Made by a program: the position numbers and the translations under genes
Source of the DNA: Siniperca chuatsi
Lineage: Eukaryota; Chordata; Actinopteri; Centrarchiformes; Sinipercidae
Length of the DNA: 64,000 bases
NCBI RefSeq assembly: GCF_020085105.1
Contig: NC_058045.1
Location: 5,532,333 to 5,596,332 of the forward strand
Direction: 5' to 3'
Shown here: piece after piece, positions 32,894-45,999 of the stretch
Layout: each line of letters begins with the position of its first letter
How positions within the stretch are numbered: position 1 is the stretch's first letter
Notes under the pieces: model-generated
What the model saw: only the letters and a program-made list of their open reading frames with translations
The model's database searches: none
Told to the model about the DNA's origin: nothing

Positions 32894-35800
32894 ATGAGCA
32901 GGTAAGGACCCGGTCTGGTCTCCAATTAAAGGCAGTCCAGGACAATCGAGGCAGTCAGAGTGTGAATGAGATGCATGACATGACAACTGAAACAAAAACC
33001 TTTTCTTGATGGAAAGAATGATAAGACTCATACTTCTGTACTTTTGAAAGCTATTACTTTTGCTTGTAATGGAGTATTTTTTCCAGTGTGGTACTGCTAC
33101 TCCTACTTAAATATAGGATCTGAATACTTCTTCCACCACTGTAAAACTTGGCCATGAGTCATGCGAAAGTCACTGTAGCCTTTCTTTTTCTAACCATTGC
33201 ATTAAAAGCTATAGTGTGGTGATTGTGTTGTTCCTGAATGTAGATGTAAAAAATTATGTTTCTAGATCTTGCTTCATTAACTTTATCCTCTCACTTTTAA
33301 GTATGTGTGTGGTTGTCAGCAATTGAGGTTACAAAAGGAAAGATACGGAAGTTAGTTATGTCGCCTTGAAAAGAAAAAAACTGGGAATAAAGCGCATTTT
33401 TGAACCCCTGCTTTGGAGCATGTGTTCATTAACTCTGCCTGTCTGCACCAACAGCAAAGCATGCTTTTTTGCAAAACTGAAAGACCCTGATTGTCTGATA
33501 TTTTTGCTCCTGCTCTGTATAAAATTAACATTTTCCTTTCATGTTCACATGGCTGATTCACATGCCGATTTTAACTTTCAAAGACCAATGAAACCAATTT
33601 AAGCTGCTTTTGTACTTGTGTACTCGTGTGCTTTTATTTTGTTTATGTGCACTTTTTAATCGAAGGCTTCACCCGGAGCAGAGTGATGCAGATATTTTCC
33701 TAACAGACTCCTTCCACCACTGACCAAGTCATATGTCGTCCCATCACATGTCAGTTCGATTAAATTTACTTTATTTCAGCAGGATCTGCTCTGCATCAAT
33801 ACTGCTTTCTAGGGAGTCCTGTGAACATATATTAAAATCAAACAATTAAAACATATCAAACAGTATCAGCAATCAGCACAGTCTGTCGATCAAGTACACT
33901 CGTGTCCACAGACTTCATTTAATATTTATAGGTCTGTAGACTAGTGTGTTCCCTTGTAGACCTGTCTAACTGACTCCATATAGTTTAATAAACACCTGAC
34001 AAGTAAGCACACAGTTACACACCCTCCTGCACATACTCAAGAGGATTTGCAAAGTTGGCTCCTCCTTTACGTGACATGATTTATGATGTAGCGTCTCTAT
34101 CTTAGGGAAGAAGATTTTGGAGGAGTTCATGAATGCATCAAGACTTACAGCTGTTAAGTGGATCTGTATTCATTGTATTTGTAATGTGTCTGTGCTTTAG
34201 GGGAGCGTTAACCCCTTCTTGGACACGCACATGTCCCTTTATACCTGTAACACAAAGCAGTAGAGGGAGTGTCGACCTCCCCTACATACATCCTCCACAG
34301 ATAATTCAGTCAAAGCCAGTTTCCTGCTTTTGTTTCGCTGCTTTCTTTCTTTCAAGCAGGAATGGCATGGAAGCTATGCTTCACAATGCCATACCTAATA
34401 ACATTTGTATAGCACCTAAACAAACACTCAGCCTATGGGGTCCTCAGTGTGACCTTGGGACTTGCTGACAGTAGCTGAGATTTGAGCTAAAATTTGTTTG
34501 GTACCAGCTGTCTGAAAGGTGTCACACTTCCATCATGAAGCCCTGGTCAAAGTTTTCTCACCGCTTTCCCACCTACAGGAAATTGTATGTACTATAGGGT
34601 TTTTACCTATTTCTTACATAAGACATTGCATACATTTCCACGGGGACTTCCTCCATACCTACGGACTCTAAATAGGCTCCATTCCAGATTTCATTATGGG
34701 TGCTGTGTGTTTCAGCACCCTACACCCAACCCAAGCGCAGCCTCCCTACAGGTGTTAGTGCTCCTACCTCTGTGAATGCCAGAGATTACCTTGTTATGGT
34801 TTATGTGTGTCCACAAATGGGGTGGGGGTGCTGTAGAATGGCAACTAGGGTAAAGGTCAAAAGCGGTAAAAGGTCAAAATCTGTTTGGTGTTGGTGCTAA
34901 AGCGTTTGAGCACGAAAGAGTCCAGATTCACTAAAAGTTTGCATAAGGAAAAGTGTGTTTTACATCAGAAGTCCATGCTGTTTATTAACCATGCACAAGG
35001 AGTGGGAGGTTTCCACAATAGCGTTGAGAAAATGAAAACAGCATGAATGAACTATGAATGCATACATTACATGTAAATCTCATTGATTTCCCTACATGAA
35101 ATATGTTAAAGAGGTCTCATATTGTAGCTTGAGCAAACTTGCAAATTGTAGCAAACTTGATATTCAGCTTCTGCTGAATATATACTTGGCAACATCGAAA
35201 CTACAGTGACAAAGTTATATGTAATCCTTTTAAAGAATAAGTTTGACATTTTGGGAATTATATTTGTTCGCCTTCTTGGCGAGAGTTAGATAAGAATAAT
35301 GATGCCACTCTCACACCTGTATGGTAAATATGTAGCTGGAGCCAGCTTTAGCTTAGCATAAGGACATGAAACACTGGGAAATGGCTAGTCTGGTTCTGTC
35401 CAAGGGTAACAAAAGTGGCCTACCAGCTTCTCTAAAGACCAACAATTAACAAGTTATATCTTGTTTAATCCATTCAAAAAGTGTTTTACAGAGGATTATG
35501 TGTATTTCTTCGCTAGGACTAGAAAACTGAAGTAGAGAGATTTTTGGTTGCAGTTAGTGATGGTTGGGGGCGGCAGGCTATGGGTGTACACACAGTGTGC
35601 TTTTTGAGCTCTTGTTTGTGCCACAACTTGATTTTCAAATGAATAACAGCTGAGCAAATTTCACAAATTGTCCTCACAACACATTTTTTAGTGAGGATGG
35701 AGCTAAATGGTGGAACATTTCATGAATTCACTGAGTTGCCTTAAAAGGGCAATTTAATTCAAGAATTCAAATATGTTGCTCTCGAGGTCTTACAGATTTT

Positions 35801-38800
35801 AGTCAGAATGCATGAATATGAGTTGCTTGTCTTACAGTCAGTTGCTCTTGCTAAAAGGTAAAACCAGATCCTATAACAGCAAGTTGGATAGTAGATCATA
35901 TAGTTTGGGCAATTGCTTTAGTTTCAGTTAACCAGGGAAAAAGGGAATAATCATTTAATAAACACCCAGACACGACTCTCTAAGGTGCAGAAGATTCGAT
36001 GACTTGCATCAGTTATTGAGAAAAGCTGTTTATACAGAGCACAATGTTATTTTGGAGAGGAATTTCGAATCATCCAATCACCAGGCAGATTCAGCCGCCT
36101 GCAGCCCATAGCTGGACCCAATTAGGGTTAATTCCAAAATTTATGACCCCCCCCCCTTCTCTAACCACCAAATATCTCTAAGTACAATGAAGGGAAAAAA
36201 AGGGAAGAAGAGTGGGAAAAGAACATAATGTGTTCATCATTACAGACTAGAAAACACTTAGAGACAATGATGATAGATGAGTTAATAAAAGCATAATTAT
36301 CATGATAGCATGAAAAATCTTTTAATTTCCATCAGTATCTGGTGCTGATTGAGGGACCATGCAGTATTTGTTTAGTCATGCATTTAGCCAAGCATGCTGC
36401 AGCTTAATTCATATCTAACCAAATGCGTAGGTATTTGTAGGAATTGCGAACCAACAATTTAATTTTTTTTTCTACCAAATTTCATTTTGAAATTAAAGGC
36501 ATGAAAATTATTTTAGACTAGACTATTCTTGTCTTCACTGACCACTTTAGTTATTGCCATGTCTTAGTCGGTGCCCACCCTAATGGAGACAGTGATTCCA
36601 CTGTTTATAGTGTGACAATTACAGAGAGACAATTTGTATCTTGCCAGTTCTTGTATTCACACAGATCAGCACTGCTTTTTAAAGTCAACAGAAAGGTTGC
36701 TCTTTTGTTCTCAGTGGTTCGACCATCAGATTTCTTTCTGCTGAACTCGGTTTGCAGTAACTATTTAATACCAGCAGAGCTTTACTGTCATGACCTAAAT
36801 AATCTATATGGTTACAGGTTGTGCAATCACTATTGCAAAGATGGACTTCCAACTTTGAAGTAGCATGGAGCTATCCATTCTGTCAAATCCTAATCCTAAA
36901 TGTGGGGCAAAAAAGGTTCACCCTGCAGGACTTTGGTGTGGACATAATCGGACAGCATTGCAATAGGTTTGGATTACCTTTGCTTTTTAGGCCAAAAGTC
37001 AGACTGTCCCGTTCTTGTAATCAACATTTGTATGAGAAACAGAACATCAGCCAAAAAACTATTGTGTTGATTATTTTTTCTGGCTCTGAGTTGCCAAAGT
37101 CAAATTTGATTTGCAACTCCATTAGGTCAGAGGAATGTAACAAATATCACAACAAACATTAGGCATGGAAAGTGAGCAGACAGCATATTGTCTTACTCAT
37201 TAACCAACTAAAACACACATTTTCTTCACCTTCTGAATGTGTTACTGCACTGCGGTCATACAGTGAATCCAAATAACATTTATTTACAAAACACAAACAT
37301 CTCATACCCTAGGGTTATATATTTGTTTCAAAAGTCTTATTATTTAAAAAGAGCATTATCATCCTGTTGTGATGTTCCTAAATACTTCAGTATCCAACAT
37401 TAATAAGAATCTTTGTTATTTTAACATGCATAGTGACAACATAACCTGATATATTTGAGGATATAATCATCAGATTATACACTTTTCCTCTTTGCAGATG
37501 TCTGATTAGCAAGGCGGAGGTGCAAGGCTTCATCGAGAGGTGTATGACAGCCGTGGGCACCAAGCCGCATCACGCCTGCAGCCTGGCTGAGGTGCTGGTC
37601 GAGGGAGACCACAGGGGCCACTACAGCCATGGACTCAACAGGATGGGTCAGTGGCGCTCTGGACGTTTTTCACTTTGTTTTCCCACTGCATGTGGGATTT
37701 AAAGGTGGCAGCACAATTCTAGTGGTAAAGAAGAAAAAAGTGGGTAAACTGTGACTCGTAATTCATCAGATTGGTAACACTAATAAGCAAAATGTAATGA
37801 TGGATTCACAAATGCAATCATTTTTGCATTTTGTCTTTTAAAGACCCAATCTTATTTCATCAGTTAAATTTTGTGCACTATGATGTATACCAGGAATGTA
37901 TCTGAAAAAGATATGTCAGTCTAATGAGATACTGTAGAGTTTTAGATCAAATCAACAAATCCCTCCACTTTCTTCAAATCCACTTATTTTCATCAGCTAG
38001 ACTTCAACTCATTGATTGGGATGTTTTTGTGTCTCTATTTAAATATGGTTGTTGTTTGTGCTTGCTGTCTCCATGCTAACCCTCACCCTAACTTGACAGA
38101 CATGTATGTAAAGGACATCCAGACAGGAATCTGTGCCAAGGACGGTGAGCCGGTGGTGGAGAAGGAGAGTGCAGCCACAGCACTGGTGGATGGGAAAAAC
38201 CTCCTGGGTCCCGTGGTGGGAAACTTCTGTATGAATCTGGCCATTAAGAAGGCCAAAGAAGCTGGCATTGGCTGGGTGGTGGCATACGGTGAGTCCAATT
38301 TTCTTAAAACCCCAAAGGAAAAGTTGGGATGCAGCTACACAGGCCTTCAGGACATCTGTCAACAGAAATGTGTGCATATATCTATTTTCCTGTCTGTCAG
38401 ACGTAACATCTTAGTGCAGCACGTCAGACACAGTTGGTCTTATTTTGACAGAGGAATGATGTGATACATGTTCACACTTTGCTGCAGCCTTGAAAAAAAT
38501 CTGATACCAGAGTTAAAAGTCAAAATACGTATTTTGGCATCTTGATGCAGTTGCTGTAATTGTAGGTGAATGATTTGAAATTGTGAAAGGCCATAACTGC
38601 TGCACTGGTCCAATTCTGTACAAACTTACATTATTATGATTATATGAGCCAAGGTTCATCCGTGGGATGAACATTGTAGCCCGACTGTAGCTACTGTGGG
38701 TTCGTTTGGCACACACCGTCTCAGAGGCGCACGTTTCACACACACAACGCTTTTTATTTCACTCCTTTGCTACCACACACAACTACTAAATACACACGGC

Positions 38801-41800
38801 ACTCAATCACCGCTCTTGATTTGCCCGGCTGTTGCGACGATCGGGTCAGTCTTCCTTCTGATCACAGTTCCAGTCATGAAATCCACCAGCCGGCAGTTTG
38901 GCGTTGTACTTGTATGGGAGAGCTTTGAGGTCCAGCATGCTGCTGCATATGTAGGAGAGAGCATAATTAGTCAGTGTGTTTTAGCTGTGACAGTTAGGTC
39001 TCCCTGGCACTGCTCCCCTGTGCCACTTCCCCACCTCTCCCTCTCTGCAGCTAACTGCTTAACCACACCCACCTCCAGAAAAATATTTTGTTTCTTGGTA
39101 AGTGATGTTTCACACGAACATGCTCAGGTTACTGGTGCAGTTCTGTATTTGACTGGACTGAACGTTCAGCATTTGTAAAGGGATTATCTTCACTGTTAAA
39201 AGATTAGTAGAGTGTTTGGTTCGTATTACAGGCAATTAAGTGTGGTAGAAGAGAAATCAAAACCACTGTGGTGTCTGATGACTACAAAAACATTCAGTGT
39301 GTTGGATTTGAATTAATGCAATTTACTTTAGAGAGGAAAAAGTACTGACTAAATAGGTTTTGGCAGTAAAATCCCTTTTCAGTTCATCAAAAAAGGATTT
39401 TACGTCACTAAAGTGTCAAAGAATCTTGACAAATAAAACAATGAAAATACAGTGCCACTGATATTCAAAGGTTTACTGTATGGCACTTTTCTTCCTTAGG
39501 TTCCAACCACTACGGTATTGCCGGATACTACGCAATGCAAGCTCTGAAGGAAAACATGATTGTGAGTGAAAGGTTTATCTGTCTGTCAACTCATTTTGAA
39601 TAGTTGCACTATTACTAAAAGAAATATTTTCAGTCCTTGACTTTACTGACTTGTACCTGTGCAAAGTTTGTCACTAGAGAGGTGTTTTCACATTCATCTT
39701 CTGAAGGGGGAGATGTCTGTACACTTTCCTAAAATCTGAGATTCTAATGTACTCGGGGCAGCTCACTTTGGTATGTCACAATTTCAAAAGCCAATTGCAC
39801 TGCTACCAACAGAAACCTGAAACCTCCAGCGCAGAGCGGATTTGTCAGTACAGAGCGAGAGTTTGCTCTAGCGTAGTGAAAGTTTTGACAGCAAACGTAG
39901 TAGAGTGTGCAGTTTTTGGCGGACCCTGGAGCTTCCTTCAACTATCTACTAACGCTACGTAATAACAATGCGAACACACTGTAACATCGTAGCAGATATT
40001 ATTGTCTGTTTCACAACCACTAACGCTGCGTCAGCCACTGCCAGTTGCAAGCTAGCAAGCTAACAAACAACATAAACAAATAAAAGATGCTAACTACATT
40101 TACCATTCTGAAACGTCTGCTTTTGGTGCACAATAGACTCCTCATCTGGGTCTGACTGAGGCTCAAACATGTAGGCTGTCTCACCATGGATGTTTCTAAC
40201 CCACATCCATGCTCTCACCGGTCAACCTAACCTGCAGTGGTGGTGGGCGGGGCATTCATAGATCCAGAATTTCTTAATGAAGGAGAAAGAGTAGATGTGC
40301 TTCCAGCCCCTTTTCAGAGGTTTTTTTTTTTCTTTTTACATGGGATAACCATGTTTTACAAAATATTAATCATAGCAGAGTATTTTTAAATACTTTAAAA
40401 TGTCTGGAGGGGAACTTTAAACAACATTTCCTTTATTTAGCAATGGATATGCTGTTTTCCTATATGTTTTTAATTGTATGTCTAATGATAATCTGACCAC
40501 CACAGGGCATGTCATTTACCAACACGTCCCCACTGGTGGTTCCCACTCGTGGTAAAGAGGTACATTTATTATTTATTCTACAGAATAAACTACTTCATGC
40601 CATACACAACTTCTCAGTCTCATTCTAATACTATGAACCTGCTGTTTGTAGTGCACTTTGGGCACCAACCCCATCAGTGTGGCAGCTCCAGCTAAAGATG
40701 GAGACAGCTTTGTTCTGGACATGGCCACATCAGCAGTAGCACTTGGAAAGGTAAGATCAGGTTCATACTGATAAGCCATCAGGGATGCCTTACATACAGA
40801 ACATAACTTCCTCAATGCCAAGACACATAACCTGCACCTTTGGGCTGTTTATTTTAATGCTGTTTGTTTGTCCTATTGCCAAATATCTAAAATGAAAATC
40901 AATTTTCACAGTGTGCAACGGTTGGTCACTGCACAAGATAGTTCTGAGTTTAATTTACACACTAACTTGGTTGATTTGGACATAAAGGCACCACCAGTTT
41001 TTCTGAAACTAGTTTCAGTGGCAGAAGCACAATCCTTGTAACCACTGAATGAATAAGAGTAGAGAGGCCACTTAGAGTTGCAATGATTTATTGAAATACT
41101 TTTAAAAAGTCTGTTCAAAGAGGCATTTATAGTTTACATTCTATTCTATTATTTCATAGTATGATGTGCACTTCTAACGGACTTTGTAACTAGTTTTGAA
41201 AAGCTATATACTTAAAGTCTACTTACTCTCTTACTCAATGTCTCAATGTTTTATGTGCACAGGTGGAGCTCCATGAGCGGCGTGGAGACCCCATCCCTGA
41301 GGGCTGGGGCTGTGACACCCAGGGCAAGCTGACCTCCGACCCTAAGAAAGTTCTGAGCGGAGGAGGACTGGTGCCCATTGGTGGCAGTGAAGCCACAGGT
41401 CAGAAACCAGCTGATAAAAGTCTCCGCAGGGAGGGAAAGATCCTGTTTTTATTTCATTCTTTTAGCATGTCATTGAAATAGAATATTGAAGTTACACTGT
41501 TGTGTCTGCGGTTACATTTTAGACATTTTGCTCACATTCAGATACGTTGAAATAATCCTCCTGTCCTTCTCGATCCTCGCATATAATGTGCGTAACTATC
41601 ACGGAGGAATTGTACAGTTTCTAATGTAAGCACTGCTCAGACTGGCTGTTATGTGCAGTATCTACACACACATGTCCAGTTTAAAAAAGGACACTTGTTG
41701 TTTCACTATTTTTCTGACAGAAATGTGATATCTGTGCTTTAATTTACTCAAAAAACAAGTACAAACTAAAAATTCCAGGGCTCTGTCTCGACTCTCTGGG

Positions 41801-44010
41801 TTGTTGGCAGATTGTATATTATATAAACGTTGAAGTACAGTTGTTGCATTCATCCTGTCTCTACCTGAAACAACCGAGGTTTGTGTGTCTTGTAATGTCT
41901 GTGTTGTTTCCCTCAGGAGGGTACAAAGGCTATGGTCTGGGAATGATGGTGGAAGTGTTCTGTGGTATCTTGGCTGGTGCCCAGTACAGCAAACACATCC
42001 GCACGTGGAAAGTAACAGACCGCGTTGCCAACCTGGTACGTTTTTGTTGTTTTGGCTTGTGTTGTGTTTTCAAATTAAAAAAAAGATGTGTCGCTGAGGT
42101 AGCTTGTTTTCAGTAATTGTAGTTGTTGGTGATATGGCATGCTAAAAGTTAGCCATCTCCCTCATTGTCTGTGAAATGTAACAGAGAAGTAGGTTGAAAA
42201 TTACTTACCTGTAAGTCATAGCTGCTAAACACTACTTTTTATATCTAAAATGGAAAATAAATCTTAGAAATGTATTTAAGTCCTAAACTTACTTGCCACA
42301 TCTATACATTTTAATGTGGACAGAACTTTTGTTGCTTTACAGTTGCATTACTTCTGGCATCATCAAGGAGGTTCACTTGAAAACTGGCTAAAAGCCACCA
42401 GTTTGATAATGTAGATATGTTACGTTCCTCTAGTCAAAGTGTCTAAACCACTATCAATTGGAGCTTGTGAATGAGCGTTTATCCTAAACAAACTTACTTA
42501 CTTATTATTGAATTATTGCCTAGTTTGCATACTGATGATAAAATACAATTCAGGACTAGATAATAGTTAATAGTTAATGCACAAGAGATTGCTTTACAAT
42601 ACAGTGATGATTAGCTGATCAGAAACAAAGTTGGTAAAACGATCAGTCAGAATCACAAAGAAACATGTTGAAACACAGTCTTTGACAGCCACTGCTATCT
42701 AAAAGATAAGCAGAATCAATCAGTCAGACGTAAGCCATACTACGTCACGTCATGGGCCATGGCTCACTTTACTGTTTGTATTGGGTCAGTTCACAGTGTT
42801 GTCATCACATCTTTTATGTTTTTAGGGTCAGTGTTTTGTGGCAATCAACCCAGAGAACTTTGCTCCTGGGTTCAATGGCAGGATGTCAGACCTGCTGTCC
42901 ATCCAGAGAGGGATGGACCCTGTGAGTAGATCCTACTGCCTCTATGTGGATATACAGACTAATGAGGTCGATGAGGTCCAATGATTGCAACTGCTCAGTC
43001 TTAAAATAATAATTAAAAAAAAAGCTTTGAGCTTCATTTGGTTGACTGATGTTGTGTACTGTAGGCTGACCCCAACACTCCTGTTTTGGCTGCTGGAGAT
43101 CCAGAGAGAATGAACATGAAGAAGTGCGAGGAGATGGGCGGGATCCCCTACCACATCAATGTCATTAACTACATGGTAAGAGCTGCAAAAATAAGTGGTC
43201 AGACAGGGCCTGAAACATTTAGAAAAACAGATTCATTCTAGCTCTGTGAACATATGGAGTGTATATTGACTGAAAAGTGATGCTTCTCTCTCACTCTTGT
43301 CCAAATGAAGGTTTTATCAATAGTTTTATTTCATTATTCTGTCCAAAGTTACCAAAATCCACCTACTAGCGCCTCTAAAAGCTCGCTAACTTACACGTGA
43401 TATCTTGTTTGTTGAATACTGTCCGTGCAAAATGAAAATGTAAAAAAAGATCAATTATGGTTTTATGGGGGGGTTGTGTGCTGAACTGTCACAGACACAG
43501 ACACAGTCATTTCCTTATCTGGCAACCTCACGGTGACAACAAGATTTCGAAGAGTGACTACACCTCGCCAAGAAATAGTCTGGTACATAACCCCCCGTAA
43601 AACCACAACTTGCCATTTTTACACTTAAGGTTTTTTACAGATTAAACAAACGAGATATACCTTTTTAAGTAGTGATCTTTAGAGGTGCTAGTAGGCTGAT
43701 TTTGTTACCTTTGGACAGAGCCAGGCTAGCTGTTTCCCCCTGCTTCCAGTTCTTATGCTAAGCTAAGCTAAGTGGCTGCTGGCGGTAGCTTCATATTTAC
43801 TGTACAGACATGAGAGTGCTATGGATCTTCTCATCTAACTCTCAGCAAGAAAGCGCATAAGCATATTTCCCAAAATGTCCAAGGAAAAAGCCTGTGAGAT
43901 TGAGCTAACTTGACTCTTGACATTTTTGCATTTTATTTCTGCAGAACGAATGCGCTAAGAAAATTGGTGTCAGCCCGCTGCTGCCATGTGACAAGCTCCT
44001 CTCCAATTAG
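32894..44010 (+). CDS. Malate/L-lactate dehydrogenase of Ldh2 (YjmC-like) family, 11 coding exons
   Basis: Encodes a predicted cytosolic NAD(P)-dependent 2-hydroxyacid dehydrogenase, 362 residues. Exons: 32894-32901, 37498-37646, 38100-38288, 39500-39561, 40506-40559, 40652-40750, 41263-41398, 41917-42035, 42826-42921, 43065-43175 and 43945-44010. All introns are GT-AG and phases agree throughout. Family signatures are SHGLNRM (residues 46-52, conserved His47), SNHYGIAGYYA (117-127, His119), LGTNPISVAAP (157-167), DMATSAVALGK (177-187), PEGWGCD and GGYKGYGLGMM (233-243). Length matches the family (about 330-360). Bacterial relatives reduce or oxidise malate, lactate, sulfolactate or ureidoglycolate; the substrate here is unknown. 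There is no signal peptide or C-terminal peroxisome signal. The first coding exon is 8 nt (ATGAGCAG) before a 4.6-kb intron, so the N-terminus is the least certain part. Confidence 0.93.
33040..33145 (-). repeat. Teleost short interspersed repeat in dehydrogenase intron 1
   Basis: TACTTTTGCTTGTAATGGAG, AGTGTGGTACTGCTACTCC and ACTTAAATATAGGATCTGAA, ending TTCTTCCACCACTG, are the reverse-oriented relative of the AAGTAC-rich repeat at 3165-3400. Confidence 0.6.
35236..35590 (+). repeat. Teleost repeat in dehydrogenase intron 1 (plus orientation)
   Basis: AGTTTGACATTTTGGGAATT, GAGAGTTAGATAAGAATAAT, AGCCAGCTTTAGCTTAGCAT, GTCTGGTTCTGTCCAAGGGT and CAAGTTATATCTTGTTTAAT match, in reverse orientation, the copy at 43355-43890. 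It is a common dispersed repeat in fish genomes. Confidence 0.8.
39666..40330 (+). repeat. Teleost repeat in dehydrogenase intron 4
   Basis: GTTTTCACATTCATCTTCTG, CTGAAACCTCCAGCGCAGAG, GAGAGTTTGCTCTAGCGTAG, GGCGGACCCTGGAGCTTCC and TTGCAAGCTAGCAAGCTAAC make up a block unlike the flanking intron. A decayed relative lies at 12004-12300. I see no reading frame; it is probably a non-autonomous DNA transposon. Confidence 0.65.
43355..43890 (-). repeat. Teleost repeat in dehydrogenase intron 10 (minus orientation)
   Basis: The reverse complement carries GAGAGTTAGATGAGAAGATC, TTAGCTTAGCTTAGCATAAG, GGGGGAAACAGCTAGCCTGG, TCTGTCCAAAGGTAACAAAA and a GGTTTTACGGGGGGTTATGT stretch, the same family as 35236-35590 and longer. 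Together they form an inverted pair spanning most of the dehydrogenase gene. Confidence 0.8.
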
Positions 44011-44180
44011 TCGGCCCAGTCAAGATTCCCAGCACTGGAAATCTGGCACATCTTGTTCACATTAAGCAACTTGGGAATGCAACTCTGTTTACGCACATTA
44101 TAAAAGTTGACAATCATATTTTATTCATTCTAACCACACTTGTCAGGTATTTTAATCTTTTTTAACTTCATAAGAGTTTT

Positions 44181-44186
44181 AATAAA
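44181..44186 (+). promoter_or_regulatory. Proximal poly(A) signal, dehydrogenase gene
   Basis: AATAAA lies 171 bases after the stop codon at 44010. Confidence 0.5.
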
Positions 44187-44638
44187 AAAACTGTTTCGTA
44201 ATAAACGTGTGACATATAAAGGGCCTCCCTGAAACATGTTTTTAATTATATATTTGTGTCTTGAGAGACTGCATCCAAACGAAATTTAAGATGCTGTATC
44301 TCTGACAGCAAAATACGCACATTCTTTGTCCAAAGCTGTTGTAAGTAGTAGCATTGTGGCTCATGGCTGGATGTGAATGAGTTTACAAAGTCTGAGTGTT
44401 ACTGTTGAAAGATAAGATAAAGTCAGTGGGGTTTGTTGTCATTAACTTGACAGTTAGGGCACTCTGTTAGTGAGCTGCTTTGCTGCAGTGCAATTTTGTA
44501 ACTGTACAGTAATTACTAATTGCTATGATGCACAAATATATACATTTTTTTTAATGCTGAGAAGCATTTTAAATTGACCATGAGAATGTTTTACTACTTT
44601 ACTAAATCCTCTTTTTACCATTCTTATGTGCCTTATTC

Positions 44639-44644
44639 AATAAA
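44639..44644 (+). promoter_or_regulatory. Distal poly(A) signal, dehydrogenase gene
   Basis: TTCAATAAAAGCC gives a second AATAAA about 630 bases after the stop. It is followed by a T-rich stretch (TATTTTATTGTTTTTAC) typical of downstream elements, so it may be the main site. Confidence 0.55.
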
Positions 44645-44732
44645 AGCCATATAAACCAAAACTGTTCTGATATTTTATTGTTTTTACTCAAATGCCCCAT
44701 ATGGTCTGAATTAAATCCATATTTTATGGACA

Positions 44733-45995
44733 TTCATTAAAGGTGCTATTGATAACATTGACAACATCTAGCCACTAGATGACGCACTCCACCCCCCTTA
44801 GGATATGGCTAGCAAAATTTAATTATTATAGGGGCCCTATATTAAAACACTTATTGTAAAACGACATTTGAATCATCCTTACACTATAAGACATTAACGT
44901 TAGATATATATCTTAATTCAATCAAAGAGTACAGAAACATTGTAGGGACGCTATTAAAACCCATTAGACAGACAGCTTAGCTAGCGCATAGTGTTGACCT
45001 AACATAAAACAGCAACAATGGCTACAGGGAGAAAGGACGACTGTATGACATGAGTCAGTATTTTCAGGTTGTTATATTAACGTGAGTACCGTAGCTGTTT
45101 AGCTCAACGCAGCTGGCTACATGGCTAGCTAGCCACAAGTACCTCAGCTAAGTGTCTCATAATAGGGCTAACGTTAGACTGCTACATGAGAGGACACCCT
45201 CAATAACAGTCACGTTTTGGGTCTAAACACTATAATGAGCAGATTTACAGTAGTTCTGAACTTTAATTTACCTTCGACATGACACATTGGTAATATATTG
45301 GGATCCCACGTCCACTCCGTTCTTAAAGAAGAGAGACGGTCTTTTCATAAGCGGAACAGTCTGCCACCGGCCCGGACAGACCAGTGACTGGTCAATCAAC
45401 TTGCCCTGCATAAAAACTTGTTCTGACCCTGGCCCACTTCTAAATCCCCTCTGATACGCATCTTCGTTATAACGTGACATTGTTTGAGGGAACTGTAACG
45501 TTAGGTAACTGGACGCAACCGTCACTAATGCTAACGTAGCTCCTCAGGGATTGAAGATGTTATTTTGCTAATTTTGATAATGTAATCGGTGACAACACAT
45601 TAATTAAGGTTGTAAGGGCTATGGCTGCAGCTAGTTGTTGTTTATTTTGTTTAAATATGCAGAACTGTAATTTTATGGGTTATTGTTGCTGTTCGGACGA
45701 TTAAGATAAGATAGCTAATATGTGCTAACGTCAGTGTCCGTTTTTTCCACACTAACTGGCAGCTATACCACGTGATACCAACGTCGTTATACTATTGGCT
45801 CACAAGCCTCGTTAGAAGCAGGAACCAACCATCAGACATCTCACACAGAGATTTGACCCCTCAAAATTTTTAAAATTCACAATAATAATATTTTCTTTTA
45901 GGAAAAGTGATACTTTTATTCCGCACCTTTCTAAACCTTAGACCCGTAGACCTTTCGTCTACATAAAAATGTTATCAATTAAACCTTTTAATGAA
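44733..45995. mobile_element. TIR element (1.26 kb) with promoter-like core and one ORF
   Basis: The left end TTCATTAAAGGTGCTATTGA then TAACATT, and the right end read inward, TTCATTAAAAGGTTTAATTG then ATAACATT, form an imperfect terminal inverted repeat of about 27 bases. The interior is richer in GC, with repeated GCTAAC/TTAGCT motifs. A minus-strand frame of 85 codons runs 45525-45268, with in-frame Met codons at the first position and 45480. It ends with CGAAGGTAAAT, a possible splice donor. The predicted protein (including YNEDAYQRGFRSGPGSEQVF) belongs to no family I recognise. No transposase is seen. Either a non-autonomous DNA transposon that carries a piece of a host gene, or a chance ORF. 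Confidence 0.6.
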
Positions 45996-45999
45996 TTGC

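Noticed and set aside
38012-38464. 150-codon single-exon frame as a separate gene
   Set aside because: It is exon 3 of the dehydrogenase read through into both introns; splice sites at 38100 and 38288 explain it.
44733-45995. piggyBac element with TTAA target
   Set aside because: TTAA occurs near both ends, but the inverted repeat continues outside it (TTCATTAAA), and no transposase or typical piggyBac tip is present.
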